19,350 bases of DNA from Lachnospiraceae bacterium UBA7205 (GCA_002490665.1 DKUL01000009.1:770-20119); one strand, 5' to 3'. Positions 7,036-13,723 are shown, numbered from the stretch's first letter. Notes: generated from the letters alone by a model not told the origin. Numbers and translations: made by a program.

Positions 7036-8997
7036 TTATTTTTCTTCTGACGGCATCTCCGGACGGATTGTCTTGTTTTTGATTTCCTCCGTGATATCCG
7101 CGATAAAGCTGTCAAGGGACTTTGCACCCTCATCACCCGCAAAACGGCTTCTGACAGACACCGTGTTATCTGCTTCCTCCTGCTGCCCGACCACAAGCAT
7201 GTATGGGAGTTTATCCAGCCTTGCCTCGCGAATCTTAAATCCAATTTTCTCAGAGCGGCTGTCAACTGTCGCATCGATGCCTGCCTTTTTGAGCGCCTTG
7301 CACACGCTCTGTGCATACTCCTCATACTTGTCGGAAATCGGAAGGACGCGCACCTGCTCGGCGCAGAGCCATGTCGGGAACTTTCCGGCGTATTTTTCAA
7401 TCAGCCATGCGAGCGTGCGCTCATAGCAGCCCATGGAGGTTCTGTGAATGATATATGGACGCACCTTGTCGCCATTCTGGTCTATATAGTACATGTCAAA
7501 CTGTTCTGCAAGCAGTGCGTCCCACTGTACTGTAATCATGGTATCTTCCTTGCCGTACACATTCTTTGCGTTGATATCCACCTTCGGGCCATAGAATGCC
7601 GCTTCGCCGACATCTTCCACAAACGGGATGCCAAGCTCTGTCAGAATGTCTCTGATATGCTGCTCTGTCTCGTTCCATACTTCCGGCTCGCCGATATATT
7701 TTTCCTTGTTCTCCGGATCCCACTTTGACAGATGATAGGTCACATCCTCATTGACTCCCAGTGTTTCCAGGCAATATTTTGCAAGTGCAAGACAGCCTTT
7801 AAACTCCTCCACCATCTGGTCTGGCCTGACAATCAGGTGTCCCTCGGAAATGGTAAACTGGCGCACCCTTGTCAGCCCATGCATTTCCCCGGAATCCTCA
7901 TTTCTGAAAAGCGTGGAGGTCTCGCTGTATCTGCACGGAAGGTCGCGGTATGATTTCTGGGAATTTTTGTATACATAGTACTGGAATGGGCAGGTCATCG
8001 GACGAAGCGCATACACTTCCTTGTCCTTCTCCTCATCGCCGAACACAAACATGCCCTCCTTATAGTGATCCCAGTGCCCTGAAATTTTGTACAAATCCGA
8101 TTTCGCCATGAGTGGCGTCCTCGTTCTCATATAGCCCCACTCATTGTCCTCCAGATCCTCTATCCACCGCTGGAGCTTCATAATCATCTTCGTTCCCTTG
8201 GGTGTAAATAGCGGAAGCCCCTGTCCGATCACATCCACTGTGGTAAACAGTTCCATCTCGCGTCCGAGACGGTTGTGGTCGCGGCGTTTTGCATCCTCCA
8301 TCCGCTCCAGATGCTCTGCGAGGTCTTCTTTTTTATTGTAAGCCGTTCCATAGATGCGCTGCAGGCGCGCCTTGTTGGAATCTCCTCTCCAATATGCCAT
8401 GGAGGAGGATGTGAGCTTGAATGCCTTCACACCTTTCGTACTCATCAAATGCGGTCCTGCACACAAATCAACGAAACCGCCCTGGTCATAAAAGCTAATC
8501 TCGGCATCCTCCGGCAAATCCTGTATCAGTTCTACCTTGAACGGTTCGCCCTTTTCTTCCATATATCTGACTGCCTCTGCCCTTGGAAGCGTGAAACGTG
8601 TGATTTCATGACCTTCCTTGATGATTTTTTTCATCTCCGCCTCGATTTTGTCCAAATCCTCCCTGGAAAACGGTTCAGAATCAAAATCATAATAAAATCC
8701 ATCATCGATGGCGGGTCCGATTGTCACTTTTGCGTCTGGGAACAGGCGCTTTACCGCCTCGGCAAGCACATGGGATGCCGTGTGCCGGATGACATAGAGC
8801 GCCTTGGGATCCGTCGCCGTGATGATGTTGAGCGCGCAGTCGCCCGCTATCTCTGTCCTTAAATCCACCATCTCGCCGTTTATTTCGCCCGCACAAGCCA
8901 CGCGTGCAAGTCCTTCGCTGATGTCCTTTGCGATGTCGATAACCGATTTTGCCTCACTGTACTCTTTTACAGAGCCGTCTTTTAATGTTATCCTCAT
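7036..8997 (-). CDS. thrS: Threonyl-tRNA synthetase
   Basis: 653 aa, class II synthetase charging tRNA-Thr. Domains: TGS (1-60), editing domain with HTASH (72-76) and CAGPH (179-183), and a catalytic core (about 240-535) with Cys336 in MTCPFQ, His387 in SEGHLIV and a later His in IIHRTSMG as the active-site zinc ligands. The C-terminal anticodon-binding domain starts near WLCAEQVRVLPIS. The editing residues are intact, so it should deacylate mischarged Ser-tRNA-Thr. Start at 8997 chosen because AGGAG precedes it by 8 nt. A frame extension to 9024 lacks a site and overlaps the preceding gene. It is the last gene behind a threonine T-box. Confidence 0.98.
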   Translation of the reverse strand: MRITLKDGSVKEYSEAKSVIDIAKDISEGLARVACAGEINGEMVDLRTEIAGDCALNIITATDPKALYVIRHTASHVLAEAVKRLFPDAKVTIGPAIDDGFYYDFDSEPFSREDLDKIEAEMKKIIKEGHEITRFTLPRAEAVRYMEEKGEPFKVELIQDLPEDAEISFYDQGGFVDLCAGPHLMSTKGVKAFKLTSSSMAYWRGDSNKARLQRIYGTAYNKKEDLAEHLERMEDAKRRDHNRLGREMELFTTVDVIGQGLPLFTPKGTKMIMKLQRWIEDLEDNEWGYMRTRTPLMAKSDLYKISGHWDHYKEGMFVFGDEEKDKEVYALRPMTCPFQYYVYKNSQKSYRDLPCRYSETSTLFRNEDSGEMHGLTRVRQFTISEGHLIVRPDQMVEEFKGCLALAKYCLETLGVNEDVTYHLSKWDPENKEKYIGEPEVWNETEQHIRDILTELGIPFVEDVGEAAFYGPKVDINAKNVYGKEDTMITVQWDALLAEQFDMYYIDQNGDKVRPYIIHRTSMGCYERTLAWLIEKYAGKFPTWLCAEQVRVLPISDKYEEYAQSVCKALKKAGIDATVDSRSEKIGFKIREARLDKLPYMLVVGQQEEADNTVSVRSRFAGDEGAKSLDSFIADITEEIKNKTIRPEMPSEEK

Positions 8998-9027
8998 GTT
9001 TCTCTCTCCTTTTTCATATCTCATTGC

Positions 9028-9228
9028 TTATTGAACGTCTTTGCGTGCGCCGACCATCATGTCGTCCGCCTTATTCCCGCAGCCGTTTTTGGAACCGATT
9101 GTGTTGTTGCTCAGCACGGATATCCTGCCGCTTTTCACTGGTGACAATAAGAATCCAATCAGGATTCCCACCACAAGGCACAATGCCGGTAACAGGTACG
9201 CTTTGTAATTTGTCTTGATTTCTTCCAT
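9028..9228 (-). CDS. Small single-span membrane protein between the 2H gene and thrS
   Basis: 66 aa, no function recognised. Residues about 11-30 form one hydrophobic span (YLLPALCLVVGILIGFLL) followed by a polar, Gly/Asn-rich tail of about 36 residues. It has the look of a short YtxH-like anchor but without that family's coiled region. AAGGAGA lies 9 nt before the ATG. It ends 30 bp before the thrS start and begins 63 bp after the 2H gene, in the same direction, so it is probably co-transcribed with thrS under the T-box. The overlapping 83-codon frame in another register lacks such support. Confidence 0.65.
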   Translation of the reverse strand: MEEIKTNYKAYLLPALCLVVGILIGFLLSPVKSGRISVLSNNTIGSKNGCGNKADDMMVGARKDVQ

Positions 9229-9291
9229 AATGATACTCTCCTTTACTCATCATCATTAAATGTTTCTGGACATTATACTCACATCTGCCAG

Positions 9292-9852
9292 TCAGTCTTT
9301 TCGGTCTGCAGTATGATTGCATAATTCAGCTGAATATAGTTCCTTCACCGGAAACGTAACTTTAACCAGACCTATCGAAGTAAACTGACCACTCATTTTC
9401 TCAAATGCCCGCAATATGATATCACTTGCCTGAAAGAAGGCTTCCTTTTCATCTTCCCCCGTAAGCGCTATCGTACAATGCGGCACCCATCTGTCCGGTT
9501 CATACCATTCCCATCCATTTGTATCAAAGCCTTTCAGGTGTTCATGCAAGTCTCTGTGAAACTGATACATACGGCTGTTCATGACTGGTGATACAAATAT
9601 CGTTTTCGTGTCATTAAACATTCCTACCGAACCAATATATGCAGGCATTATTTTATGGTTCCGTGCAAAACTTTCCAGCCGCTCTATGCATAGTGTTTCG
9701 TCCACATCATTAAAACATGCCAACGTCAGATGCGGCCTGGTTTTCCATTCCAAGAACTTTGTGCTGATTTTCCTGTCGGCAATCATCTTAGCCAGCGCAA
9801 AAAGCTTGTTTTCCGTCTCCTTATCATAGTACAATTCAATCGCATACTGCAT
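9292..9852 (-). CDS. 2H phosphoesterase / 2'-5' RNA ligase family protein
   Basis: 186 aa with the two histidine motifs of the 2H superfamily: HLT at residues 41-43 (RPHLTLACF) and HCT at 125-127 (WVPHCTIAL). Spacing and total length fit LigT/ThpR-like or YjcG-like proteins, which act on 2'-5' or 2',3'-cyclic phosphodiester bonds in RNA or nucleotides. The substrate here is unknown. The ATG at 9852 is preferred because AGGAGG ends 6 nt before it. A GTG two codons earlier would abut the site with no spacing. It is the first gene behind the threonine T-box and is followed by a small membrane protein and thrS, which suggests but does not prove a tRNA-related role. Confidence 0.9.
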   Translation of the reverse strand: MQYAIELYYDKETENKLFALAKMIADRKISTKFLEWKTRPHLTLACFNDVDETLCIERLESFARNHKIMPAYIGSVGMFNDTKTIFVSPVMNSRMYQFHRDLHEHLKGFDTNGWEWYEPDRWVPHCTIALTGEDEKEAFFQASDIILRAFEKMSGQFTSIGLVKVTFPVKELYSAELCNHTADRKD

Positions 9853-9880
9853 TTTCACCCTCCTTTACATGGGGCTGCGC

Positions 9881-9963
9881 AATCGAGCAGGGAAGATTCT
9901 TCTCCCCTACTCGCGCGCCGCTTTAGTGGCATGTTTCCTCTGCGTCGGCGTGTGCATAAAAAA
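9881..9963 (-). repeat. Terminator-abutting intergenic repeat, copy B
   Basis: On the minus strand it starts at the T-run of the T-box terminator (TTTTTTATGCACACG). A variable part with CGCCG/CGGCG complementarity follows, then the core at 9920-9881: CGGCGC, GCGAGTA, GGGGAGAAGAATCTTCCC, TGCTCGATT. AGGGGAGA and TCTTCCCT around an AGAA loop can form an 8-bp hairpin. A 25-codon frame (9932-9855) with GAGGAAAC before its ATG crosses the core and ends at the ribosome binding site of the 2H gene. It shares RR, GE-E-S and SLLD positions with the frame in copy A. Confidence 0.7.
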
Positions 9964-9995
9964 GCCCCATGCACTACAGTTATGTAATGCATGGG
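9958..9995 (-). terminator. T-box terminator
   Basis: Minus strand CCCATGCA (9995-9988) with TGCATGGG (9973-9966), a perfect 8-bp stem, extended inward by TTAC/GTAG. It is followed by GC and six T (9963-9958). The CCC of the left arm belongs to the CGTCCC that pairs with the T-box bulge region in the antiterminator, so the two folds exclude each other. Confidence 0.9.
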
Positions 9996-10190
9996 ACGTA
10001 TCAACGCGGTTCCACCCTGCTTGCCTGTCTCAGTCAGCTGAAAACAGACCGCTCATTGATTATAACGGAATCACCGGACTGGATTGGAGTCACTCCGAGG
10101 TAGTTTTCAGGTATCTCCTGCAAGAGCGCTTTCAGCACAGACGGCGCTCCTCTCTGATGCATTGCAATATCTTACTCGTCTCATCATCGA
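9958..10190 (-). ncRNA. Threonine T-box leader (specifier ACU)
   Basis: The invariant T-box AGGGTGGAACCGCG is at 10018-10005 on the minus strand, followed by CGTCCC and the terminator. Stem I starts near GATGAGACGAGTAAG (about 10185-10171), and its 3' side reads GAAA-ACT-A-CCTCGG. By alignment with the B. subtilis glyQS pattern GAAA-GGC-A the specifier is ACT (10104-10102), a threonine codon. The overlapping alternative ACC is also Thr. Uncharged tRNA-Thr is expected to stabilise the antiterminator and allow transcription of the 2H gene, the small membrane protein and thrS. Confidence 0.93.
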
Positions 10191-10215
10191 TTTGTGTGAT
10201 TTATTTGATAATACT

Positions 10216-10244
10216 ATATTATCCCGAAAAAATGGTTTTGTAAA
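10216..10244 (-). promoter_or_regulatory. Promoter of the T-box/thrS operon
   Basis: TTTACA (10244-10239), 17 nt, TAATAT (10221-10216). The start near 10209 is about 20 nt before stem I of the T-box and 28 nt or more beyond the SEC-C gene stop. Confidence 0.7.
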
Positions 10245-10271
10245 GAGCTATTTTTAAAAGTCCTTTTCCAT

Positions 10272-10790
10272 CTATTTGTTTTTGCCGCAGCACTTTTTAT
10301 ACTTTTTGCCGCTTCCGCACGGACAGGGATCATTCGGGTAGATTTTGGTCTCTTTGACAACTGTTGTCGAGGACTTCTGCTCTTTATAAAGTGCCTTTTT
10401 GGTCTCCTCGTCAAAGACTGCGTTCCACTCCTCAAGGTTGTACAGCCAGTCTGCCTCTGCTGCCACCATGTTCTTGTAAAGGCGTGTCTTGTCAAATCCG
10501 AGACTTACCTCCGTGTCCTCGTTCATCTCCTCAATCGGATTCTCCGTCTTCAAGCTCTCGTTGATGCCATCGAGGAATCCTGTCATTGTCATGATGTCAA
10601 CATTATATTTTTCTGCCAGCCCCTTTACCGTCCCTCTCACTTCCTCATCAGGATTTGTCAAAAGCTGCTGGTAAATTTCTTTTTCTTTCTGGAAATAATC
10701 AATCCAAAGCTTTTGGAGCGTATTCTTATCGGTCTGTTCGTTGTATGCCATTCCCCTCCACTGATCTAATAATGTCTTTTCTTCTGCCAT
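10272..10790 (-). CDS. SEC-C zinc-motif protein of unknown function
   Basis: 172 aa. The C-terminal 21 residues (152-172) contain the SEC-C motif NDPCPCGSGKKYKKCCG, a Cys-rich zinc-binding tail also found at the end of SecA, where it contacts SecB and ribosomes. The rest is mostly helical, acidic and unannotated, resembling short SEC-C proteins common in Clostridia whose function is unknown. Only a weak AAGGG site lies upstream of the ATG. It has its own promoter and is transcribed away from a two-TM protein gene. Confidence 0.85.
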   Translation of the reverse strand: MAEEKTLLDQWRGMAYNEQTDKNTLQKLWIDYFQKEKEIYQQLLTNPDEEVRGTVKGLAEKYNVDIMTMTGFLDGINESLKTENPIEEMNEDTEVSLGFDKTRLYKNMVAAEADWLYNLEEWNAVFDEETKKALYKEQKSSTTVVKETKIYPNDPCPCGSGKKYKKCCGKNK

Positions 10791-10880
10791 GATCTCTTAC
10801 ACCCTTTCGTCCTTTAACTCATATTTTTAGATATTTCTGTATGTCATGAAACCTGCGGAATATCATCGCAATAATGCTGC

Positions 10881-10941
10881 CTGTCTGATACAGACAGTAA
10901 CAGTATATACTAATCTTCGCAGAAAGTCAAAGGGTTACTGT
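10881..10941. promoter_or_regulatory. Inverted repeats around the SEC-C gene promoter
   Basis: ACAGTAAC (10894-10901) and GTTACTGT (10934-10941) are exact complements that enclose the -10 and -35 of the leftward promoter. A second perfect 7-bp repeat, CTGTCTG-ATA-CAGACAG (10881-10897), covers its start point. Several ACTGTT units recur in the area. These are candidate operator sites. The regulator is not visible nearby. Confidence 0.4.
10902..10930 (-). promoter_or_regulatory. Promoter of the SEC-C gene
   Basis: TTGACT (10930-10925), 17 nt, TATACT (10907-10902). Five of six bases match the consensus in each hexamer. Start near 10895, leaving a leader of about 105 nt. Confidence 0.7.
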
Positions 10942-10951
10942 TCACTGTTAC

Positions 10952-10980
10952 TTGCTTTTTTCCTGTTAAAAAGCTATAAT
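10952..10980 (+). promoter_or_regulatory. Promoter of the two-TM protein gene
   Basis: TTGCTT (10952-10957), 17 nt, TATAAT (10975-10980). The consensus -10 lies 45 nt before the ATG at 11026. Confidence 0.65.
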
Positions 10981-11025
10981 CACTTTTATATCAAATTATT
11001 TACAGAAAGGTCTGGTATCTGAATT

Positions 11026-11313
11026 ATGAAAAAAACTCCGAAACAGCTCATTGCCATTGCCGCACTGGCTGCCATTGTCCTTTTCATCGCTGCGTTTGTA
11101 ATTTCTGCCTTCACGGCAGATCCAGGCGAATCCGGAAACCGGTTTATGGCACTTTTGTTCGGCATCATTGCCATTCCGCTGCTGGCATGGATTCTGTTGT
11201 TCTGTATTGGAAGGATGCAGAATAAGCACACCATCGCCGAAATTTTCCCGGAAGATGCTGGTGCGAATTTTCCTGACAATTTACCTGACAAAAAAAATAG
11301 CGAAAAATTATAG
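11026..11313 (+). CDS. Two-span membrane protein, unknown function
   Basis: 95 aa. Hydrophobic spans at about residues 8-29 and 42-64, with a polar loop (TADPGESGN) between and a charged 30-residue tail rich in Asn/Asp/Lys. No family recognised. The ribosome binding site is weak (AAAGG 14 nt upstream), but a good promoter precedes it and the hydrophobic pattern is coherent. The frames on the opposite strand here are shadows. The queL-unit promoter begins immediately at its stop codon. Confidence 0.65.
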   Translation: MKKTPKQLIAIAALAAIVLFIAAFVISAFTADPGESGNRFMALLFGIIAIPLLAWILLFCIGRMQNKHTIAEIFPEDAGANFPDNLPDKKNSEKL

Positions 11314-11342
11314 TGGACATCCGGCAGATATCATGCTATAAT
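11314..11342 (+). promoter_or_regulatory. Promoter of the queuine-salvage unit
   Basis: TGGACA (11314-11319), 17 nt, TATAAT (11337-11342), with TG at 11334-11335 making an extended -10. The predicted start near 11349 is about 33 nt before the preQ1 aptamer. Confidence 0.8.
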
Positions 11343-11381
11343 TTCCCTGCTGAAAAACATCTATTGATAACAACTTGATAC

Positions 11382-11421
11382 AGACAGTTCGAAACCATCC
11401 TGTCTATAAACAAAACTATGG
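11382..11421 (+). ncRNA. preQ1-I riboswitch aptamer
   Basis: P1 is AGACAG (11382-11387) with CTGTCT (11400-11405), around the loop TTCGAAACCATC. The A-rich tail ATAAACAAAACTATGG follows. CCAT in the loop (11395-11398) pairs with ATGG (11418-11421) to close the H-type pseudoknot. The TTC start of the loop and the tail AACAAAACTA fit the preQ1-I class. The downstream gene pair, a QueL-like radical SAM protein and YhhQ, is just what a preQ1 sensor would control. Several hairpins downstream could be the off-switch. Confidence 0.85.
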
Positions 11422-11448
11422 ATTTTATGTGATAATGAAAATGCTGCA

Positions 11449-11508
11449 GGCACACATTTTGTGCCGTTGTGTTTTTGATGTAAAATTCGGGGCTTTGTGC
11501 TCCTTTTT
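11449..11508 (+). terminator. Two terminator-like hairpins after the preQ1 aptamer
   Basis: First: GGCACA (11449-11454) with TGTGCC (11460-11465), followed seven bases later by TTTTT. Second: GGGGC (11489-11493) with GCTCC (11499-11503, one G-U pair), followed directly by TTTTT. Either could be the riboswitch expression platform. Neither arm shows an obvious competing pairing with the aptamer. Confidence 0.5.
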
Positions 11509-11525
11509 GTTTGTGCGCAATGATG

Positions 11526-11552
11526 GAATCCGCTGTTGGCGGGTTCTTTTTT
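11526..11552 (+). terminator. Strong terminator in the queL leader
   Basis: GAATCCGC (11526-11533), loop TGTTG, GCGGGTTC (11539-11546, one G-U pair) and six T (11547-11552). The best terminator in this leader, 130 nt before the queL start. Repeat copy C starts at its T-run. Confidence 0.8.
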
Positions 11553-11606
11553 ATGCGCATGGACACCCGGCGCGTATAGGGGAATATGAATCGTCCCTGC
11601 TCTGCC
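11547..11606 (+). repeat. Terminator-abutting intergenic repeat, copy C
   Basis: Starts with TTTTTTATGCGCATG at the end of the terminator and has the shortest variable part. The core at 11568-11606 is CGGCGC, GTATA, GGGGAATATGAATCGTCCC, TGCTC. It aligns with copy A with one single-base gap. The outer part of the hairpin (GGGA/TCCC) is kept, but two inner pairs are lost, and the reading frame found in copies A and B is broken by a TAG. The next gene is queL, in the same direction. Confidence 0.65.
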
Positions 11607-11681
11607 GCGTACAGGCATGAAAAATGATACTGCGAAAAAATTGTCACCTGAAAGGAGACTGTAGAAAGGCATGGTCATTAT

Positions 11682-12395
11682 ATGGAAAATGTTTCACTGA
11701 CGAGATATTCTGAAATAACAGAAAAAAACAAGCGGGAAATCGTGCTGCTGCGCGGCTCGGGCTGTAAGTGGCGGCGCTGCAGCTTCTGCGATTACCACCT
11801 TGATTTTAGCCCCGACGAGGACAGCAATTATGCGCTGAACCAGGAAGTGCTCCGGCATGTCACAGGAAAATACAAACGGCTGGAAGTCATCAATTCGGGA
11901 AGCTTTGTCGATTTGGATGCACGGACTTTACGGCTTATCATGGACATCTGCATGCAAAAAGCGATAACGGAAATTCATTTTGAATGCCACTGGATGCACC
12001 GGAACGACGTGCCGCAACTGCGCAGTACTTTTGCCGCCCATGGAATCCATGCCAATATAAAAATCGGCGTGGAAACCTTTGACACGATATATCGTGAAAC
12101 AATACTGCATAAGGGGATTGATGAGTCGTCTCCGGAAAAAATCGCAGCGGGCTTTGATGAAGTCTGCCTGCTGTTTGGACTGGAAGGTCAGACCGCAGCT
12201 TCCATGCGGCATGATATTGAGACGGGGCTTGTAAATTTCAGGCGGGTCTGCGTCAACATCATGGTCGAAAATACCACAAAAATAAAACCCTGCCCGGCTG
12301 TTATCGAAGTCTTTATGAATACGCTTTATCCGTTGTATCGCGATAATGAACGAATTGATATCCTGCTTGAAAACACGGATTTTGGTGTCGGGTAG
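11682..12395 (+). CDS. Radical SAM protein, probable queuine lyase QueL-like
   Basis: 237 aa. A cysteine triad at residues 28, 33 and 36 (GSGCKWRRCSFCDYH) has CX4CX2C spacing, one residue longer than the usual CX3CX2C of radical SAM enzymes. FVDLDARTLRLIMD and ECHWMHRND follow. The family reaction starts with a [4Fe-4S] cluster and S-adenosylmethionine generating a 5'-deoxyadenosyl radical. In C. difficile a radical SAM enzyme, QueL, encoded with YhhQ, converts salvaged queuine to preQ1. The same neighbourhood here, a YhhQ gene 39 bp downstream and a preQ1-I riboswitch upstream, supports that role. The assignment rests on context, and I have not aligned it to QueL. The ribosome binding site (AAAGG, 12 nt upstream) is rather distant. 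Confidence 0.75.
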   Translation: MENVSLTRYSEITEKNKREIVLLRGSGCKWRRCSFCDYHLDFSPDEDSNYALNQEVLRHVTGKYKRLEVINSGSFVDLDARTLRLIMDICMQKAITEIHFECHWMHRNDVPQLRSTFAAHGIHANIKIGVETFDTIYRETILHKGIDESSPEKIAAGFDEVCLLFGLEGQTAASMRHDIETGLVNFRRVCVNIMVENTTKIKPCPAVIEVFMNTLYPLYRDNERIDILLENTDFGVG

Positions 12396-12434
12396 GTATT
12401 TCTACATGGAAATTTTTTGTAAAGGGGGATTCTT

Positions 12435-13163
12435 ATGAGCAACGAATTTTTATTAATTTTCAGTCTGGTTCTGATTTATGTAAGTGTCGTGCTTTTTTAC
12501 CGTTTTCTGGGGAAATCGGGTCTCTATTGCTGGACGGTGCTTGCGACGATTGCCGCAAATATTGAGGTGCTGATTGTCGTGAATGCCTTTGGCATGGAAC
12601 AGACACTCGGCAATATTTTATTTGCCTCCACGTTTCTGGTCACTGACATTTTAAGTGAGACAGAGGGAAGGCGCGCTGCCAACAAGGCCGTCCTGATTGG
12701 CATACTGACTTCATGCGCCTTTATCCTGATTTCACAGTCATGGATGCTTTACACACCGAACGACAGCGACTGGGCTTCGCCGGCAATTGCCTCGGTTTTT
12801 TCCAACACACCGCGTCTGATGCTCAGCAGCATCATTGTCTATGCAGTCGTGCAGGCATTTGATGTCTTTGCATACCATGCAATCTGGGCAAAAACCACCA
12901 GACTATGCAAGGATTCCAAAAAGTTCCTGTGGCTGCGCAACAACGGCTCCACACTCGTTTCACAGTTCTTCAACACCTTTTTGTACACGTTTGCTGCTTT
13001 CTGGGGCGTTTATGAGTTCAGGACCCTGATGAACATTGTCCTCTCAAGCTATGTCATCTTTATCTTTACAAGCCTGCTGGACACTCCGGCTGTCTATATG
13101 GCAAGAAAACTGTCTCCTGCCGTGAGAAAAGACAATGCGGAACCAAACCGGAATGCGGCTTAA
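12435..13163 (+). CDS. Queuosine precursor transporter (YhhQ family)
   Basis: 242 aa, with six or more hydrophobic segments across its length. Characteristic elements are NILFASTFLVTDILSE near residues 56-71 and the late region around STLVSQFFNT and DTPAVYMARK, which match the YhhQ/DUF165 family. Family members import queuine, preQ0 or preQ1. The start is supported by AAAGGGGG six bases before the ATG. It follows the radical SAM gene at 39 bp, and the pair is under the preQ1-I riboswitch, so queuine or a related base is the probable cargo. Its stop overlaps the stop of the convergent Nudix gene by 4 bp. Confidence 0.88.
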   Translation: MSNEFLLIFSLVLIYVSVVLFYRFLGKSGLYCWTVLATIAANIEVLIVVNAFGMEQTLGNILFASTFLVTDILSETEGRRAANKAVLIGILTSCAFILISQSWMLYTPNDSDWASPAIASVFSNTPRLMLSSIIVYAVVQAFDVFAYHAIWAKTTRLCKDSKKFLWLRNNGSTLVSQFFNTFLYTFAAFWGVYEFRTLMNIVLSSYVIFIFTSLLDTPAVYMARKLSPAVRKDNAEPNRNAA

Positions 13164-13723
13164 AGATTCTGCAGTTTCCGATTCAGTTTGGTATAAATCC
13201 ACTCCGTCATCCATGGTTCCGTACACGCCTTTAATGCGTCATCCAGCGGAAACCATTTCACGCCGCTGTTCTCATCGGGCTTGATGCTAAGCGCTTCCTG
13301 CTCATCTGCCTCCAGCAGATATGTCACATTCAGGTGGAGGTGTGACGGCACATAGACGCCATGCTTGACATGTCCGTCCACGGTCAGTATTTCAATGGAA
13401 AAAATCTTATCGGAAACCGTCGTGATATTCTTTACGCCGGTTTCCTCCATCGCCTCCCTCCTTGCCACCGCAAGCAGGTCTGCATCTCCGTCCGCATGCC
13501 CGCCTGTCCACGACCAGGAATGATATAGATTGTGGTAAACCATCAGCAGTTTCGTGTGTTCCTTGTTGACCAGCCACGAGGAAGCCGAAAAATGTGCTGT
13601 CTGATTGTCGCGCGTCAGGAGGTTGTCCTGTGTTTTTAACAGATGCAGTATGACATTCCTGTCATTTTCCTCCTGTCCGTTATATGGTATATACGACCGT
13701 AATGCCTTGATTATATTTTGCAT
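13160..13723 (-). CDS. Nudix hydrolase
   Basis: 187 aa. The Nudix box lies in GGHADGDADLLAVARREAMEETGV. The REAMEETG core, with its metal-binding Glu pair, is intact, while the Glu that normally follows G by six is Ala. The preceding LMVYHNLYHSWSWTGGH and the following IKPDENSGVKWFPLDDA are typical of MutT/ADP-ribose-pyrophosphatase-like members, but the substrate (a nucleoside diphosphate linked to another moiety) cannot be told. AGGCAGG lies upstream of the ATG. A possible extended -10, TGTGATAAT (minus 13779-13771), lacks a good -35. The gene overlaps the convergent yhhQ stop by 4 bp. Confidence 0.88.
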   Translation of the reverse strand: MQNIIKALRSYIPYNGQEENDRNVILHLLKTQDNLLTRDNQTAHFSASSWLVNKEHTKLLMVYHNLYHSWSWTGGHADGDADLLAVARREAMEETGVKNITTVSDKIFSIEILTVDGHVKHGVYVPSHLHLNVTYLLEADEQEALSIKPDENSGVKWFPLDDALKACTEPWMTEWIYTKLNRKLQNL

